This document shows, in pieces, positions 1 to 7,735 of a stretch of 34,005 nt of DNA. Position 1 is the first letter of the stretch. Every line of letters starts with the position of its first letter. Source of the DNA: an uncultured Bacteroidota bacterium (lineage in GTDB: Bacteria; Bacteroidota; Bacteroidia; Flavobacteriales; Flavobacteriaceae); contig CACJRP010000015.1 of assembly GCA_902595825.1 (NCBI GenBank), positions 1-34,005 of the forward strand, in the 5' to 3' direction. A model generated the notes under the pieces. That model was not told where the DNA came from, ran no database searches, and saw only the letters and a list, made by a program, of their open reading frames with translations. Position numbers and translations under genes: made by a program.

Positions 1-1
1 T

Positions 2-199
2 CTATATAGGTTTTTGTTTAATTCCTTTGATTTAAATGAGTCCTCGCAAAGTTCATTTAAAATTGATAAATACAAATTTGAAGTCTTTAAAAAAAATAAT
101 GAATTGATGATCAATATTTCCTCATTTAATTTAGATGAAAAAATTGGACTTTTGATTCTCTCTATTAAAGATTTAAATAATTTATTTGGTTCATATTGA
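2..199 (+). CDS. 3' end of an unidentified gene (5' end outside window)
   Basis: The reading frame is open from base 2 with no stop before TGA at 197-199, so this is most likely the C-terminal 65 codons of a gene that begins before the window. The only internal start candidate is TTG at 14. The visible part is rich in Asn, Ser, Phe and Lys, with no transmembrane stretch and no motif I recognise. The next gene starts two bases after its stop, which suggests a shared transcript. No function can be given. Confidence 0.45.
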   Translation, partial: LYRFLFNSFDLNESSQSSFKIDKYKFEVFKKNNELMINISSFNLDEKIGLLILSIKDLNNLFGSY

Positions 200-200
200 A

Positions 201-422
201 ATGTTTCAAACCTTCTATGTATCTGTAATTTTATCCTTGGTTGTAACGTACCTAATATGGATAAGATCAAAAAAGTGGATGAGAAAAAAAATAAGATCCA
301 AAATTCATTCTAAAAATGATAAGAATCTTTATTGGATCTTTTTCTTTTTAATGATTTTTGCACATTTATCACTTTTTGTTTTTATAATCTTTTTTATTGA
401 TTTAATTAATTTCGTTTTTTAA
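201..422 (+). CDS. Small two-helix membrane protein, unknown function
   Basis: The ORF encodes 73 residues from ATG 201. An in-frame TTG at 186 would overlap the upstream gene and is less likely. It has two hydrophobic segments, about residues 5-22 and 49-71. They are separated by a strongly basic loop of about 25 residues (RSKKWMRKKIRSKIHSK), which by the positive-inside rule should be cytoplasmic. The start lies two bases after the stop of the upstream gene, which points to translational coupling. I do not recognise the family, and no catalytic residues are evident. Confidence 0.55.
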   Translation: MFQTFYVSVILSLVVTYLIWIRSKKWMRKKIRSKIHSKNDKNLYWIFFFLMIFAHLSLFVFIIFFIDLINFVF

Positions 423-492
423 ACAAATAAATATTCTTTCATGGTGATTTATTTTTTTTTAACTTTATTAATAATCAATAAATCAATTTATT

Positions 493-1023
493 ATGAAAAA
501 AACTTTTTATTTACTCATGTTTTCGCTTACTCTAGCGTACTGTGAAAACCAATCAAAGTCAATTGCAAATTCTAGTGAAGATAGCGTATTTGGAGAGTGG
601 CTTGTACAGGGCAGACCATGGAGCGGCAAAGGGTTTCAAGCCGGTGACAAAAAGGATACTGAATTAGTGAAAAAATTCATGGATGCATATGAGAATATGG
701 ATCCTGATCTAATGGTTGAAATGACGACAGATACCGTTAAATTTCATCCGGCTGATATTGCTGGCACCTTCGATGTTGATATGACTAATTCTAATTTCAT
801 AATCGAAAGGCAATCGAATTGGGATTCTATTTCAAGAGACTATGTCTACATAATGCCACTAAAAATGGAAGACTCCAAAAATAGAGTCGTAACTACAGTT
901 TTTTCTGAAACAAGGTATGTAAAAGATGGGTCAACTGATTCACATATCTTTTATGAAAGAATTTACTTAAATAAAAATGATAAAGTATCAAGAGTAGTTC
1001 AGTATAGTAGACCTACTGAATAA
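493..1023 (+). CDS. Exported NTF2/SnoaL-like protein
   Basis: The protein has 176 residues. A short basic start (MKK) and a hydrophobic stretch to about residue 16 form an export signal. A Cys at 17 sits where a lipid anchor would be, but the preceding Tyr makes the lipobox (LAYC) atypical, so lipidation is uncertain. Residues about 55-170 resemble an NTF2/SnoaL-like cone fold: an N-terminal helix (LVKKFMDAYENMDPDLMVEM), then a beta-rich half with alternating hydrophobics. Catalytic pockets vary widely in this superfamily and no ligand can be predicted. A second exported NTF2-like gene lies at 4194-4670. The gene is monocistronic and ends at a clear terminator. Confidence 0.65.
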   Translation: MKKTFYLLMFSLTLAYCENQSKSIANSSEDSVFGEWLVQGRPWSGKGFQAGDKKDTELVKKFMDAYENMDPDLMVEMTTDTVKFHPADIAGTFDVDMTNSNFIIERQSNWDSISRDYVYIMPLKMEDSKNRVVTTVFSETRYVKDGSTDSHIFYERIYLNKNDKVSRVVQYSRPTE

Positions 1024-1037
1024 AATTCTTCCAATAA

Positions 1038-1070
1038 TAAAAGCCCTTATTTGGGGCTTTTATTTTCTTT
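1038..1070. terminator. Bidirectional rho-independent terminator
   Basis: The arms TAAAAGCCC (1038-1046) and GGGCTTTTA (1054-1062) form a perfect 9-bp stem with a 7-nt loop. A T-rich run follows on the + strand. On the - strand the hairpin is followed by TTTTATTATT. It lies between two convergent genes (stops at 1023 and 1074), so it can end both transcripts. Confidence 0.85.
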
Positions 1071-1073
1071 TAT

Positions 1074-1280
1074 TTATATTTCACACGTATTAACATTGAA
1101 AATGCGATATATAACGCACATCCCAGAAACGGCATTGAAAAGTAAAACTCCTCCAACGATGCTCTGGACAATTGAAAAGTAATCAATATTATAAATTAGG
1201 GGAGAGGGAATTAAGAAAAGAGAAACGATAAGTCTCGTAAACCTTTCACTTTTATTTTGATTTTTTAAAAAGATTTTCAT
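1074..1280 (-). CDS. DUF2892 (YgaP transmembrane-like) inner-membrane protein
   Basis: The protein has 68 residues from ATG 1280. The frame continues upstream only to a TTG at 1337, which adds a Lys/Asn-rich stretch not typical of the family. The sequence fits DUF2892: a conserved start 'ERFTRLIVSLFLI', two hydrophobic segments, and a C-terminal Cys pair in the pattern GMCVIYRIFNVNTC, equivalent to the usual G-x-CP-x-Y-x-x-x-G-x-x-T-C. The family is a small membrane module, sometimes fused to rhodanese in YgaP, and its role is unclear. The gene is convergent with the NTF2-like gene and shares its terminator. Confidence 0.7.
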   Translation of the reverse strand: MKIFLKNQNKSERFTRLIVSLFLIPSPLIYNIDYFSIVQSIVGGVLLFNAVSGMCVIYRIFNVNTCEI

Positions 1281-1432
1281 TTTGAGGGAATTTAATTTTT
1301 TATAATAATTTACAAATTTAGTTTTAATAGTTCTCAAACCTCAAAAACGTTTTAATCTTTAAAATTTATTTGCATCAATACTTGATTACATATTTCAATA
1401 GGAAAAGTTGCTATATTGTAAAAAATATATAT

Positions 1433-1852
1433 ATGAAAAGAAGAATTAATGCAATTTGGAACGGTGATGGTTCCAACGGTAAAGGACTTTTAAGCGCCCA
1501 AAGTGGAGCTTTTAAGGAAATGCCATACAGTTATAAAACGAGATTTGAAAATGATAATGGTTCTCTTGGTACTAATCCGGAGGAACTTATAGCAGCTGCA
1601 ATTGCAGGATGTTTTAACATGAAATTAAGTTTTGTTTTGAATGAAGCTAATTTTAACCCTGAATATTTAAACACAGACGCAATATTATCATTTGAAGATG
1701 GTAAAATCTTATCAATTGAATTATACTTAAAAGGAAAAGTTCCAAATATATCAGAGGATAAATTTCAAGAACTTGCAAATAATGCTAAAGAAAATTGTCC
1801 AGTTTCAGGAGTTTTAAACTGCGAAATTTTACTTAACACCACTTTATTATAA
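1433..1852 (+). CDS. OsmC-family peroxide-reducing protein
   Basis: The protein has 139 residues from ATG 1433. An earlier ATG-less extension to 1370 adds a non-homologous basic peptide and is rejected, because the family starts close to 'MKRxxxAxWNGDGxxGKG'. OsmC proteins are cytosolic, dimeric thiol peroxidases that reduce organic hydroperoxides. The two required cysteines are present: Cys60 in AAAIAGCFNMKLSF (peroxidatic) and Cys122 in ENCPVSGVLNC (resolving, CPVS motif). The motif 'GTNPEELIAAAIAGC' is diagnostic, and the length is normal for the family. The gene stands alone between a divergent and a convergent neighbour. Assignment to the family is firm, but the subtype (OsmC or Ohr-like) is less so. 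Confidence 0.9.
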   Translation: MKRRINAIWNGDGSNGKGLLSAQSGAFKEMPYSYKTRFENDNGSLGTNPEELIAAAIAGCFNMKLSFVLNEANFNPEYLNTDAILSFEDGKILSIELYLKGKVPNISEDKFQELANNAKENCPVSGVLNCEILLNTTLL

Positions 1853-1862
1853 AGAAATTGGA

Positions 1863-1994
1863 TTAAAATAAATATTCATAAAGAATAACCGTTATGATAA
1901 TTCCCTTTATGTAGGATATCCATGCTATTTGGTATGTATTTAAACCAAATTTTTTCATGATTTTATCAAGTTGTTTCTTATGCCATTTAATCAT
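1863..1994 (-). CDS. Small single-helix membrane protein
   Basis: The protein has 43 residues from ATG 1994; an upstream ATG at 2045 would give 60. The N-terminal half is basic and amphipathic (KKQLDKIMKKFGLNTYQ). It is followed by one membrane segment, about residues 22-42 (IAWISYIKGIIITVILYEYLF). From memory, short proteins with the pattern 'LDKxMKKxGxxxYQ' plus a hydrophobic tail recur in flavobacterial genomes, but I know no function. It converges on the OsmC gene with an 10-base gap. Confidence 0.5.
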   Translation of the reverse strand: MIKWHKKQLDKIMKKFGLNTYQIAWISYIKGIIITVILYEYLF

Positions 1995-2101
1995 TATTAA
2001 GAATTTTACTTCAAATTTAACAAATATCAATTGTATGATTGTCATTTTAAGAATGTATAACTCAAGATTACTTACAGAGGTACAGGAATATGATAGAATG
2101 A

Positions 2102-2479
2102 CTATTTTTCTATCCTTTCCAACTCAAATTGTCCATAATACATATCACCAATTAATTCCACGACCTGTATTGTTAAATTAGTTGTATTTAAATTATCTGG
2201 AAGATTAAAAACAGTTCCGTCGTATGAAATTAATTGATTTTTAGACTGATTCAGTTGAATTGAAGTATATAACTTTTCTCTTAAAACTTGCTCTAAAGTA
2301 TATTTTGAATTCAAAAAATTGATTTTAAATGAATCTATTTTCTTTACGGAAGTTTTAAGAACTCTACTTTTAAATTTGAATTCGAGATCCTTTCTTTTCT
2401 TCCCTTCAAAAAAATCCTGACAATACAATAAACTTGAAAAACATAGTAATAAAAAATTTGTAAACAGGAATTGTCTCAT
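2102..2479 (-). CDS. Secreted hypothetical protein
   Basis: The protein has 125 residues from ATG 2479. It has a Sec signal peptide (basic start, hydrophobic core to about residue 18, likely cleavage near LLYCQ-D). The mature part is a Lys-rich linker followed by a beta-prone domain (residues about 45-120), with no recognised motif. It is the third of three consecutive minus-strand small ORFs between 3220 and 2102. The gaps to its neighbours are 50-60 bases, so cotranscription is possible. Function unknown. Confidence 0.5.
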   Translation of the reverse strand: MRQFLFTNFLLLCFSSLLYCQDFFEGKKRKDLEFKFKSRVLKTSVKKIDSFKINFLNSKYTLEQVLREKLYTSIQLNQSKNQLISYDGTVFNLPDNLNTTNLTIQVVELIGDMYYGQFELERIEK

Positions 2480-2527
2480 TACTAAAATAATCTTACAATT
2501 TCTAATTAAAATTCACTGACCAAATAA

Positions 2528-2755
2528 TTACAAAGTCTTGTTGACAAAATCAGTACCCTCATTTAAAGCATCTTTTATAACTTCTTTATAAACCTTAATC
2601 CACTCATTTGATGCGAAATCCTTACTGATTTCATTATAGTTTTTCATTGAATTTTCTATAGACTCATATTCTTGATTAATGTGTTTATTTATTAATTCAA
2701 TAAGATCTTTGATAAAGTCTTGTTTTCTCGTGTTGTAGTATTCATTTGTACTCAT
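2528..2755 (-). CDS. Small helical hypothetical protein
   Basis: The protein has 75 residues from ATG 2755. It is highly charged and predicted almost wholly helical (DLIELINKHINQEYESIENSM and similar stretches), with no signal peptide, membrane segment or cysteine. It therefore looks like a small cytosolic protein. I do not recognise a family. It sits on the same strand between two genes for exported proteins, with 48 and 63 bases to its neighbours. Confidence 0.45.
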   Translation of the reverse strand: MSTNEYYNTRKQDFIKDLIELINKHINQEYESIENSMKNYNEISKDFASNEWIKVYKEVIKDALNEGTDFVNKTL

Positions 2756-2818
2756 TCAACATAATTTTAGGAACTGGAAAAACAATAACCCTAAATATAA
2801 ATAATAAAAAAATGTTTA

Positions 2819-3220
2819 CTAATTATATATTCTAAAAACTTTCCTGTAAATATGAGTCTTGTTATCAAAAGTCCATACTTTTTTTCCAATATCGGAATCC
2901 CACATCTTATCCCAAATATTTTTATATTCTTCACTAACATTATGGGTCATTTCGTAATGTTTGTCGCTTGTGTAATAACTAATTTGAAAATATCTTAGAG
3001 TTTTGTTTTTATCATCTTGTTTTACTTTGTAAATTTTGTAAAAACTTTTTCCGTACCCAGCATTTTCTAAAACGCTATTAACCTCAGAATTGAATTTTAT
3101 AAACTTTGATTCCAAATTTTCTGGGATGTCGAAAAAGTGAACACTTAATCTCTCTTGATTTTGAGAATGTATAAGCGAAGCAGCAAAAATAAACATATAA
3201 GTCAGAATAGTTTTTTTCAT
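2819..3220 (-). CDS. Exported protein, possible dimeric alpha/beta-barrel fold
   Basis: The protein has 133 residues from ATG 3220, with a clear signal peptide (MKKTILTYMFIFAASLIHSQ, cleavage after SQ-like site near residue 20). The mature domain opens with a beta strand (RLSVHFFDIP). A helix with spaced charges follows, then strands such as LRYFQISYYTSD and helix-rich stretches. This order is like stress-response dimeric alpha/beta barrels (NIPSNAP/Dabb types), but no diagnostic motif is visible, so the call is tentative. It is one of several small exported proteins in this part of the window. Confidence 0.5.
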   Translation of the reverse strand: MKKTILTYMFIFAASLIHSQNQERLSVHFFDIPENLESKFIKFNSEVNSVLENAGYGKSFYKIYKVKQDDKNKTLRYFQISYYTSDKHYEMTHNVSEEYKNIWDKMWDSDIGKKVWTFDNKTHIYRKVFRIYN

Positions 3221-3318
3221 TTATAATTCATTTATATTATTAAAACAATATATAAAAAAACCGCTAATTTAAAAATCTCTCTAAACGTGATTGTAATTAT
3301 TCAATATAATTATATAGT

Positions 3319-4032
3319 TCACCTCTTCTTTCCAATATATATACTTAAACTCCCAAAAAACTTTTCTTTAATCTTAAAATCACAAAAACCTGCTTTTGAT
3401 AATACTTCCAAAAATTTTTTACCTGATGGAAAAACTTTCGATGACATCTGCAAATACAAATAAGCACTAGGGTTTTTTGAAAATAGAAGTCCTACTAAAG
3501 GAATGAATAAACTAGAAAATATTAAATAAAAAAATCTAATAATTAGATTTTTTGGCAAAGAGGTTTCGTAAATAATTAAATGACCTGAATTTTTTAATAC
3601 TCGGCAGACTTCTTTCAGACATTTATCTAAATGCTTAAAATTTCTAACTCCAAAGCTAATAGTTACAATGTCAAAATTATTACTTTTAAATTTTAATTTT
3701 TCTGCGTTTCCTATCTCTAAAGTTATTTTATCAAACAAGTTTCTGCTCTCTACCTTCTTCCTGGCAGTCTCAATCATTTTTTTTGAAATATCAATACCAA
3801 TGATTTTACAATTTTTAATTTTAGACAGATTAATCGGTATATCTCCTGTTCCAGTTGCAATATCTAAAATTACAGAAGGTTTTTTTGTGTTAACTATTCT
3901 TGCTATATCTTTTTTATTTTTCGCATCAGTTCCAAAAGTTATTATTCTATTTAAAAAATCATATTCTTTAGAAATCGAATCAAACATTTTTTCGATTTCC
4001 CCAGTATTTTTTTTATTTATTTTATTTAACAC
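3319..4032 (-). CDS. menG: Demethylmenaquinone methyltransferase
   Basis: The protein has 237 residues. It performs the last step of menaquinone synthesis, the SAM-dependent C-methylation of demethylmenaquinone, in the cytoplasm at the membrane. Visible features are the UbiE/MenG N-terminal motif MFDSISKEYDFLNRIITFGTD (residues 16-36), SAM motif I ILDIATGTGD (55-64), the acidic end of strand 2 IIGIDIS (78-83), and family signature ISFGVRN (125-131). Length is normal. The start is GTG 4032: an in-frame TAA lies two codons upstream, and the only later ATG (residue 16) would cut into the conserved N-terminus. It is a core gene in an otherwise accessory-looking stretch. Confidence 0.93.
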   Translation of the reverse strand: MLNKINKKNTGEIEKMFDSISKEYDFLNRIITFGTDAKNKKDIARIVNTKKPSVILDIATGTGDIPINLSKIKNCKIIGIDISKKMIETARKKVESRNLFDKITLEIGNAEKLKFKSNNFDIVTISFGVRNFKHLDKCLKEVCRVLKNSGHLIIYETSLPKNLIIRFFYLIFSSLFIPLVGLLFSKNPSAYLYLQMSSKVFPSGKKFLEVLSKAGFCDFKIKEKFFGSLSIYIGKKR

Positions 4033-4151
4033 AACTTAATTAAAATTATTTTTTTTTCTCATGATATGTGATTCCAAATCAGATAATCCTAACTAAAACT
4101 AAAGGAAAAAAATTCTAGTGAAATAGGTAAAAAAGACGAAATTGAAATAAA

Positions 4152-4174
4152 AAACCCTCTAGATAAGAGGGTTT
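4152..4174 (-). terminator. Rho-independent terminator of the 4194-4670 gene
   Basis: AAACCCTCT (4152-4160) and AGAGGGTTT (4166-4174) form a perfect 9-bp stem with a 5-nt loop. On the minus strand the hairpin is followed by TTTTTATTT. It begins 20 bases after the stop codon of the NTF2-like gene. Confidence 0.88.
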
Positions 4175-4193
4175 ATGATATAATTAAATATAT

Positions 4194-4670
4194 TTAATTA
4201 ATAAGGTTTCCTGTTTCCAAATAAAAGCCTGTAGGATCATAATAAAACTGCATTTGTACTATTTTACCTTTTTCCCATTTCCAGTCTAGGTGAGCAACAT
4301 TAGAATATCTAATACCTGTTTTGTTACCAGTTCCAATCCATGTAAACCAACTATTTGTCCAAGTGTCACCACCTTTAAAATAGTTTGTATGTTGATACCT
4401 ATCTTCAATCTTAATATTATTAAAAATAGTATGATGAGAAACAAAAAGTGGTCTCATTGTTTTATAATCCATTTTTGTATTATTTAGATATATTATAGCA
4501 TCAGGACTTATCATTTGGTCCCAAAAGTCAAAATTTGCAGACTCATATGCATCGTGCATTTTACCAATGTTTTTTGAAAGATCGTCTTCTCGCGACATTA
4601 ACCCAGCAGGCTTTTGCGAAAGCATTATTGTAGATGTCGTAAGTAAAATAAATAGTAAAATTTTTTTCAT
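4194..4670 (-). CDS. Exported NTF2/SnoaL-like protein
   Basis: The protein has 158 residues from ATG 4670, with a signal peptide (basic start, hydrophobic core, cleavage near MLSQ-K at residue 19). The mature part follows an NTF2/SnoaL layout: helix with MHDAYESANFDFWDQMISPDAIIYLNN, then aromatic-rich strands (TWTNSWFTWIGTGN, VAHLDWKWEKGKIVQMQFYYDP). The closing 'W-x-x-GKIVQ-x-x-x-YYD' pattern is typical of SnoaL-like proteins. No catalytic assignment is possible. It has its own terminator. It is an overall relative of the 493-1023 protein in fold but not an obvious recent duplicate. Confidence 0.68.
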   Translation of the reverse strand: MKKILLFILLTTSTIMLSQKPAGLMSREDDLSKNIGKMHDAYESANFDFWDQMISPDAIIYLNNTKMDYKTMRPLFVSHHTIFNNIKIEDRYQHTNYFKGGDTWTNSWFTWIGTGNKTGIRYSNVAHLDWKWEKGKIVQMQFYYDPTGFYLETGNLIN

Positions 4671-4716
4671 TTTAAAATAGTTTATAGTTGATTCTTTGAA
4701 TATACAAAATTTTAAA

Positions 4717-4766
4717 TCACTTCGGGAATATCTCCTCTATAGATGGGGGCGTTACACGGTAAGTAA
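4717..4766 (+). repeat. Interspersed intergenic repeat, copy 1 (diverged)
   Basis: This is the most diverged copy of the eight-copy family: TCACTTCGGGAATATCTCC followed by TCTATAGATGGGGG. The tail contains GGTAAGT, which is also found in the tail of copy 8 at 14612. It lies in the 262-base gap between the NTF2-like gene and the end of the CobW-family gene, just outside the att-like core at 4791. Confidence 0.7.
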
Positions 4767-4799
4767 ATTATCTAAAAAGTTGATTATACATTACTTACC
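4758..4799. repeat. 9-bp inverted repeat at the att-like site
   Basis: GGTAAGTAA (4758-4766) and TTACTTACC (4791-4799) are perfect reverse complements separated by 24 bases. The right arm is the first half of the mnmE-end-like core. It may be a recombinase recognition dyad, or a hairpin, or a coincidence with the repeat tail. The sequence alone does not decide. Confidence 0.45.
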
Positions 4800-4808
4800 T
4801 ATGCAACA
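4791..4808 (+). other. Candidate attachment-site core (displaced mnmE 3' end)
   Basis: The sequence TTACTTACCTATGCAACA matches the 3' end of mnmE at 14943-14960 (TTATTTACCTATGCAAAA) at 16 of 18 positions, in the same orientation. Read on the minus strand it encodes Cys-Ile-Gly-Lys-stop, the conserved MnmE C-terminus, with one synonymous change (AAG for AAA). No mnmE gene is attached here. This is what a recombination core duplicated by integration at the mnmE end would look like. SGI1-type elements are known to use the last 18 bp of trmE/mnmE. Confidence 0.5.
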
Positions 4809-4932
4809 AGTAATTAGCACAAATAATCAATGACTTACACGAATTTGTAGCATATATGTACATCATTTTTTGAAAAGAATATACTACAAAGAGCAACTAC
4901 TGACCAAAAAAATTAATTAAGTTGATTGATAT

Positions 4933-6135
4933 TTATAAATTAGGGATTGGCCAACTATCTTCAAGTGATAAATTTCCACTTTTCAAATCGACTAATTCAT
5001 TTTCGTTTAAGAGACATAAATCCAGTTCGTGAGTAATTGCATCTACGTTTAGGTTCTGTCCAATAAAAACAAGTTCAATTTTTCTATCTCCGAAGTCTTT
5101 TTCCCATCCAGACTCAATCTCTTCTTGGTTATCAATAAAACTTGCATATTTAATTCTTTCAGAAAATGGCATAGATGCCCACCACACACCAGCAGCGTCG
5201 GCTTTAATAGACCCTCCAGCAGAACTAAAATTTAAAGCTTGGTCATTTCTTGAGGCAATCCAGAACAAACCTTTACTTCTAATAACATTTAATGGAAATT
5301 TTTGTTGAACGAAATCTAGAAATTTTTTTGGATGAAATGGTATATTTCTTCTATATACAAATGAACCTATACCGTATTCCTCAGTTTCGGGTGTGTGCTC
5401 ATTTTCAAGTTCCTTGATCCATCCTGCGGACGATTCGGCTTTTTCAAAATCAAAAATACCCGTATTTATTACACAGTTTAAACTCACTTTCGAATGATTT
5501 GTAGAAATGATTTGGGCTTCAGGATTTAACTTACGAATTATATCTTTAAGATTACTTAATTCTGATTTTGTGATAAGATCAATTTTGTTTAAAAGAATTA
5601 CGTTAGCAAATTCAATCTGGTCAGTAAGAAGATTAACAATTGTTCTGTTATCACCATCAATGTTTGTTAAATTTCTGTCGGTAAGATATTCTGGACTCGA
5701 AAAATCTTTCATAAAATTAAAGGAATCTACAACAGTTACCATTGTATCTACATAACTAAATTTACTTAAGTCAATTGAACCATCTTCACTTTCAAAACTA
5801 AAAGTTTGTGCTACTGGAATAGGTTCTGAAATTCCTGTACTTTCAATTATCAAATAATCAAATCTCTGGGCTGTAGCCAGTTTTTCAACTTCAACCATTA
5901 AGTCCTCGCGTAGTGTACAACAAATACAACCGTTGCTCATTTCAACTAATTTTTCTTCGGTCCTTGATAGGGTATTTTCACTTTTTACTAGATTAGCATC
6001 AATGTTTACTTCACTCATATCGTTGACAATTACAGCTGCTTTCAAACCCTCTTTATTGTGTAATATATGATTGAGCAATGTTGTTTTTCCAGCGCCTAAA
6101 AATCCACTTAATACTGTAACGGGTAATTTTTTCAC
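4933..6135 (-). CDS. ZigA-like CobW/COG0523 G3E-family GTPase
   Basis: The protein has 400 residues. COG0523 GTPases are cytosolic metallochaperones, and the closest match I recall is the zinc-responsive ZigA branch. Visible motifs are Walker [10 protein letters not shown] (11-19), the metal-binding CxCC motif GCICC (69-73), ESTGISEP (98-105) and the guanine-specific NKID (183-186). Residues about 255-395 form the CobW C-terminal domain. The start is GTG 6135, which yields the family's usual [19 protein letters not shown]; no in-frame ATG is suitable. It is divergent from the sulfatase. No clear Zur box was seen upstream, so zinc control is expected from the family but not shown. It is the first cargo gene inside the candidate island. 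Confidence 0.88.
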   Translation of the reverse strand: MKKLPVTVLSGFLGAGKTTLLNHILHNKEGLKAAVIVNDMSEVNIDANLVKSENTLSRTEEKLVEMSNGCICCTLREDLMVEVEKLATAQRFDYLIIESTGISEPIPVAQTFSFESEDGSIDLSKFSYVDTMVTVVDSFNFMKDFSSPEYLTDRNLTNIDGDNRTIVNLLTDQIEFANVILLNKIDLITKSELSNLKDIIRKLNPEAQIISTNHSKVSLNCVINTGIFDFEKAESSAGWIKELENEHTPETEEYGIGSFVYRRNIPFHPKKFLDFVQQKFPLNVIRSKGLFWIASRNDQALNFSSAGGSIKADAAGVWWASMPFSERIKYASFIDNQEEIESGWEKDFGDRKIELVFIGQNLNVDAITHELDLCLLNENELVDLKSGNLSLEDSWPIPNL

Positions 6136-6221
6136 AAATGCAATATTATTAAAATTTACATTATTTGGTGGGTGCTATTAAACTTTATTTTTAAAAATTT
6201 ACTTATTTGAAAAAATTAAAA

Positions 6222-6310
6222 ATCTGTCACTTGGAGCATATCTCCTCTGTGGAATGGGGTTTTTAAGAGTAGAGTAGTGGATTTGGGGAGAGTGCAGAGA
6301 TAAAACAACT
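6222..6310 (+). repeat. Interspersed intergenic repeat, copy 2 (long form, 89 bp)
   Basis: The core is ATCTGTCACTTGGAGCATAT followed by CTCCTCTGTGGAATGGGG, with a tail ending GCAGAGATAAAACAACT. Start and end motifs match copy 8 (14612-14700), and both are 89 bp long. The middle (AGAGTAGAGTAGTGG) instead matches copy 4 at 8593. It lies between the divergent starts of the CobW-family gene and the sulfatase. Confidence 0.8.
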
Positions 6311-6353
6311 TTGATTAAAGAAAGAATAATTAAATTAGACAATAATTCAAATT

Positions 6354-7655
6354 ATGATAAATAAAATTGGTTTCTTTTTCTCACTTTTATTTTTTTCGTG
6401 TAAAACCAATGATTCTAATTTATTAGAAATAAATCAAAATCATAATGCAAATAATGTTCTTTTAATTGTTGTTGATGATATGGGACTTGATGCTACAGTG
6501 GGCTATAATGTAGGAGATCAAAAGCCTTCGATGCCAATTGTTCAAGATTTAATCAACACTGGTTTAAAGTTTAATAATGTTTGGTCAAATCCAGTTTGTA
6601 CCCCAACGAGATCAACTATTTTAACTGGAAAGTATGGTTACAATACAAACGTTTTAAGTGTTGATGATGCTCTTTCTACGTCAGAAACTTCATTATTTAA
6701 CCATTTAAAAGAAAATTCAAATTATAATGCTGCATTAATTGGTAAATGGCATTTATCTGGTATACCTAATAATCATAATCATCCAAATAATATGGGTATA
6801 GATTATTATTCAGGAATAATAGGTGGAAGGATTCAGGATTATTATAACTGGACATTTTCTGAAAATGGGAATACATCAATTACAAATGAATACTCAACAA
6901 CGAAATTAACTACTGAAGCGATTAATTGGATTAACAATCAAAAAAGCAGTTGGTTTGTGTGGTTAGCATACAATGCTCCTCACTCTCCGTTCCACCTCCC
7001 CCCCCAAAATTTACACACCCGTGGTGAACTTCCAGTAGATACCTCAAGTATAAATTTAAATCCTATGCCTTATTATTTAGCTATGATTGAAGCCGTTGAT
7101 TCAGAAATTGGAAGATTACTTAATAGTATTGGTCAAGACGTTTTAAACGAAACCACTATAATTTTTATTGGTGATAATGGGACGCCTAGTCAAGTTAGTC
7201 AACAATTCAACCCTAGGAGAGTCAAAGGTTCATTGTACAAGGGAGGTATAAATATTCCAATGATAATATCAGGTAATCAAGTTAAAAGAAAGAATGAAGA
7301 AGAGAACGCTCTTATAAATACTACAGATTTATTTGCAACTATCAGTGAACTATGTGGAATAGATAGTCCAATTGTGAATGAAAGCATAAGTTTTAAAAAT
7401 ATATTAGTCAATAACTTTTATTCTAATTCCCGAGAATATATATATTCAGAAATTGGAGATGAAAATTATGCCATTAGAAATTCATCTCATAAATATATTC
7501 ACTTTGAAAACGGATCAGAGGCATTATATAACTTAATTGATAATGAATTTGAAAATCCCAATTTACTATCTCCAAGTCAGCTTCCTTTGTCTGAAAACGA
7601 CAGTCTTATCAAAATAAATCTTTTTAATTTTTTAAGTCAAATCAGAAGTGATTAA
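6354..7655 (+). CDS. Lipoprotein sulfatase (formylglycine, Cys type)
   Basis: The protein has 433 residues and hydrolyses sulfate esters, probably on polysaccharides or other sulfated substrates, in the periplasm or at the cell surface. Cys16 in FFFSLLFFSC is a likely lipid-anchored residue. Sulfatase hallmarks are the metal-binding DD (41-42), CTPTR (82-86) with Cys82 as the residue converted to formylglycine, TGKYG (91-95), GKWHLSG (130-136), APHSPFH (208-214), GDNG (273-276) and KGSLYKGGI (291-299). Length and motif order are normal. No sulfatase-maturing radical-SAM enzyme or glycan-utilisation genes lie nearby, so the substrate is open. An 8-C tract (6998-7005) interrupts an otherwise AT-rich gene without breaking the frame. 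Confidence 0.93.
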   Translation: MINKIGFFFSLLFFSCKTNDSNLLEINQNHNANNVLLIVVDDMGLDATVGYNVGDQKPSMPIVQDLINTGLKFNNVWSNPVCTPTRSTILTGKYGYNTNVLSVDDALSTSETSLFNHLKENSNYNAALIGKWHLSGIPNNHNHPNNMGIDYYSGIIGGRIQDYYNWTFSENGNTSITNEYSTTKLTTEAINWINNQKSSWFVWLAYNAPHSPFHLPPQNLHTRGELPVDTSSINLNPMPYYLAMIEAVDSEIGRLLNSIGQDVLNETTIIFIGDNGTPSQVSQQFNPRRVKGSLYKGGINIPMIISGNQVKRKNEEENALINTTDLFATISELCGIDSPIVNESISFKNILVNNFYSNSREYIYSEIGDENYAIRNSSHKYIHFENGSEALYNLIDNEFENPNLLSPSQLPLSENDSLIKINLFNFLSQIRSD

Positions 7656-7678
7656 GGAGGATTTGAATTCAAATATTG

Positions 7679-7729
7679 AATATCTGTCACTTTAAAAATA
7701 TCTCCTCAGTGAATGGAGGTGCAGATATT
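7679..7729 (+). repeat. Interspersed intergenic repeat, copy 3, with inverted ends
   Basis: The core (7682-7715) reads ATCTGTCACTTTAAAAATAT, then CTCCTCAGTGAATGG. Its ends are inverted: AATATCTG (7679-7686) pairs perfectly with CAGATATT (7722-7729), and the pairing extends to TCAC/GTG with one bulged base. It fills the gap between two convergent genes (stops at 7655 and 7736), so the hairpin could end both transcripts. Confidence 0.75.
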
Positions 7730-7735
7730 TAGAGA

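Noticed and set aside
4758-4766. GGTAAGTAA as a second, inverted att core
   Set aside because: Only nine bases match the core, the rest does not align, and GGTAAGT also occurs in the tail of repeat copy 8, so it is better explained as part of that repeat.
6136-6165. Zur-like operator upstream of the CobW-family gene
   Set aside because: The AATATT-centred sequence has too few positions in common with known Zur boxes and is not a good dyad.
7661-7674. Perfect 14-bp palindrome ATTTGAATTCAAAT after the sulfatase stop
   Set aside because: It has no loop and no T run, so it is a poor terminator. It is a short AT-rich palindrome that chance can explain, and no partner site was seen.
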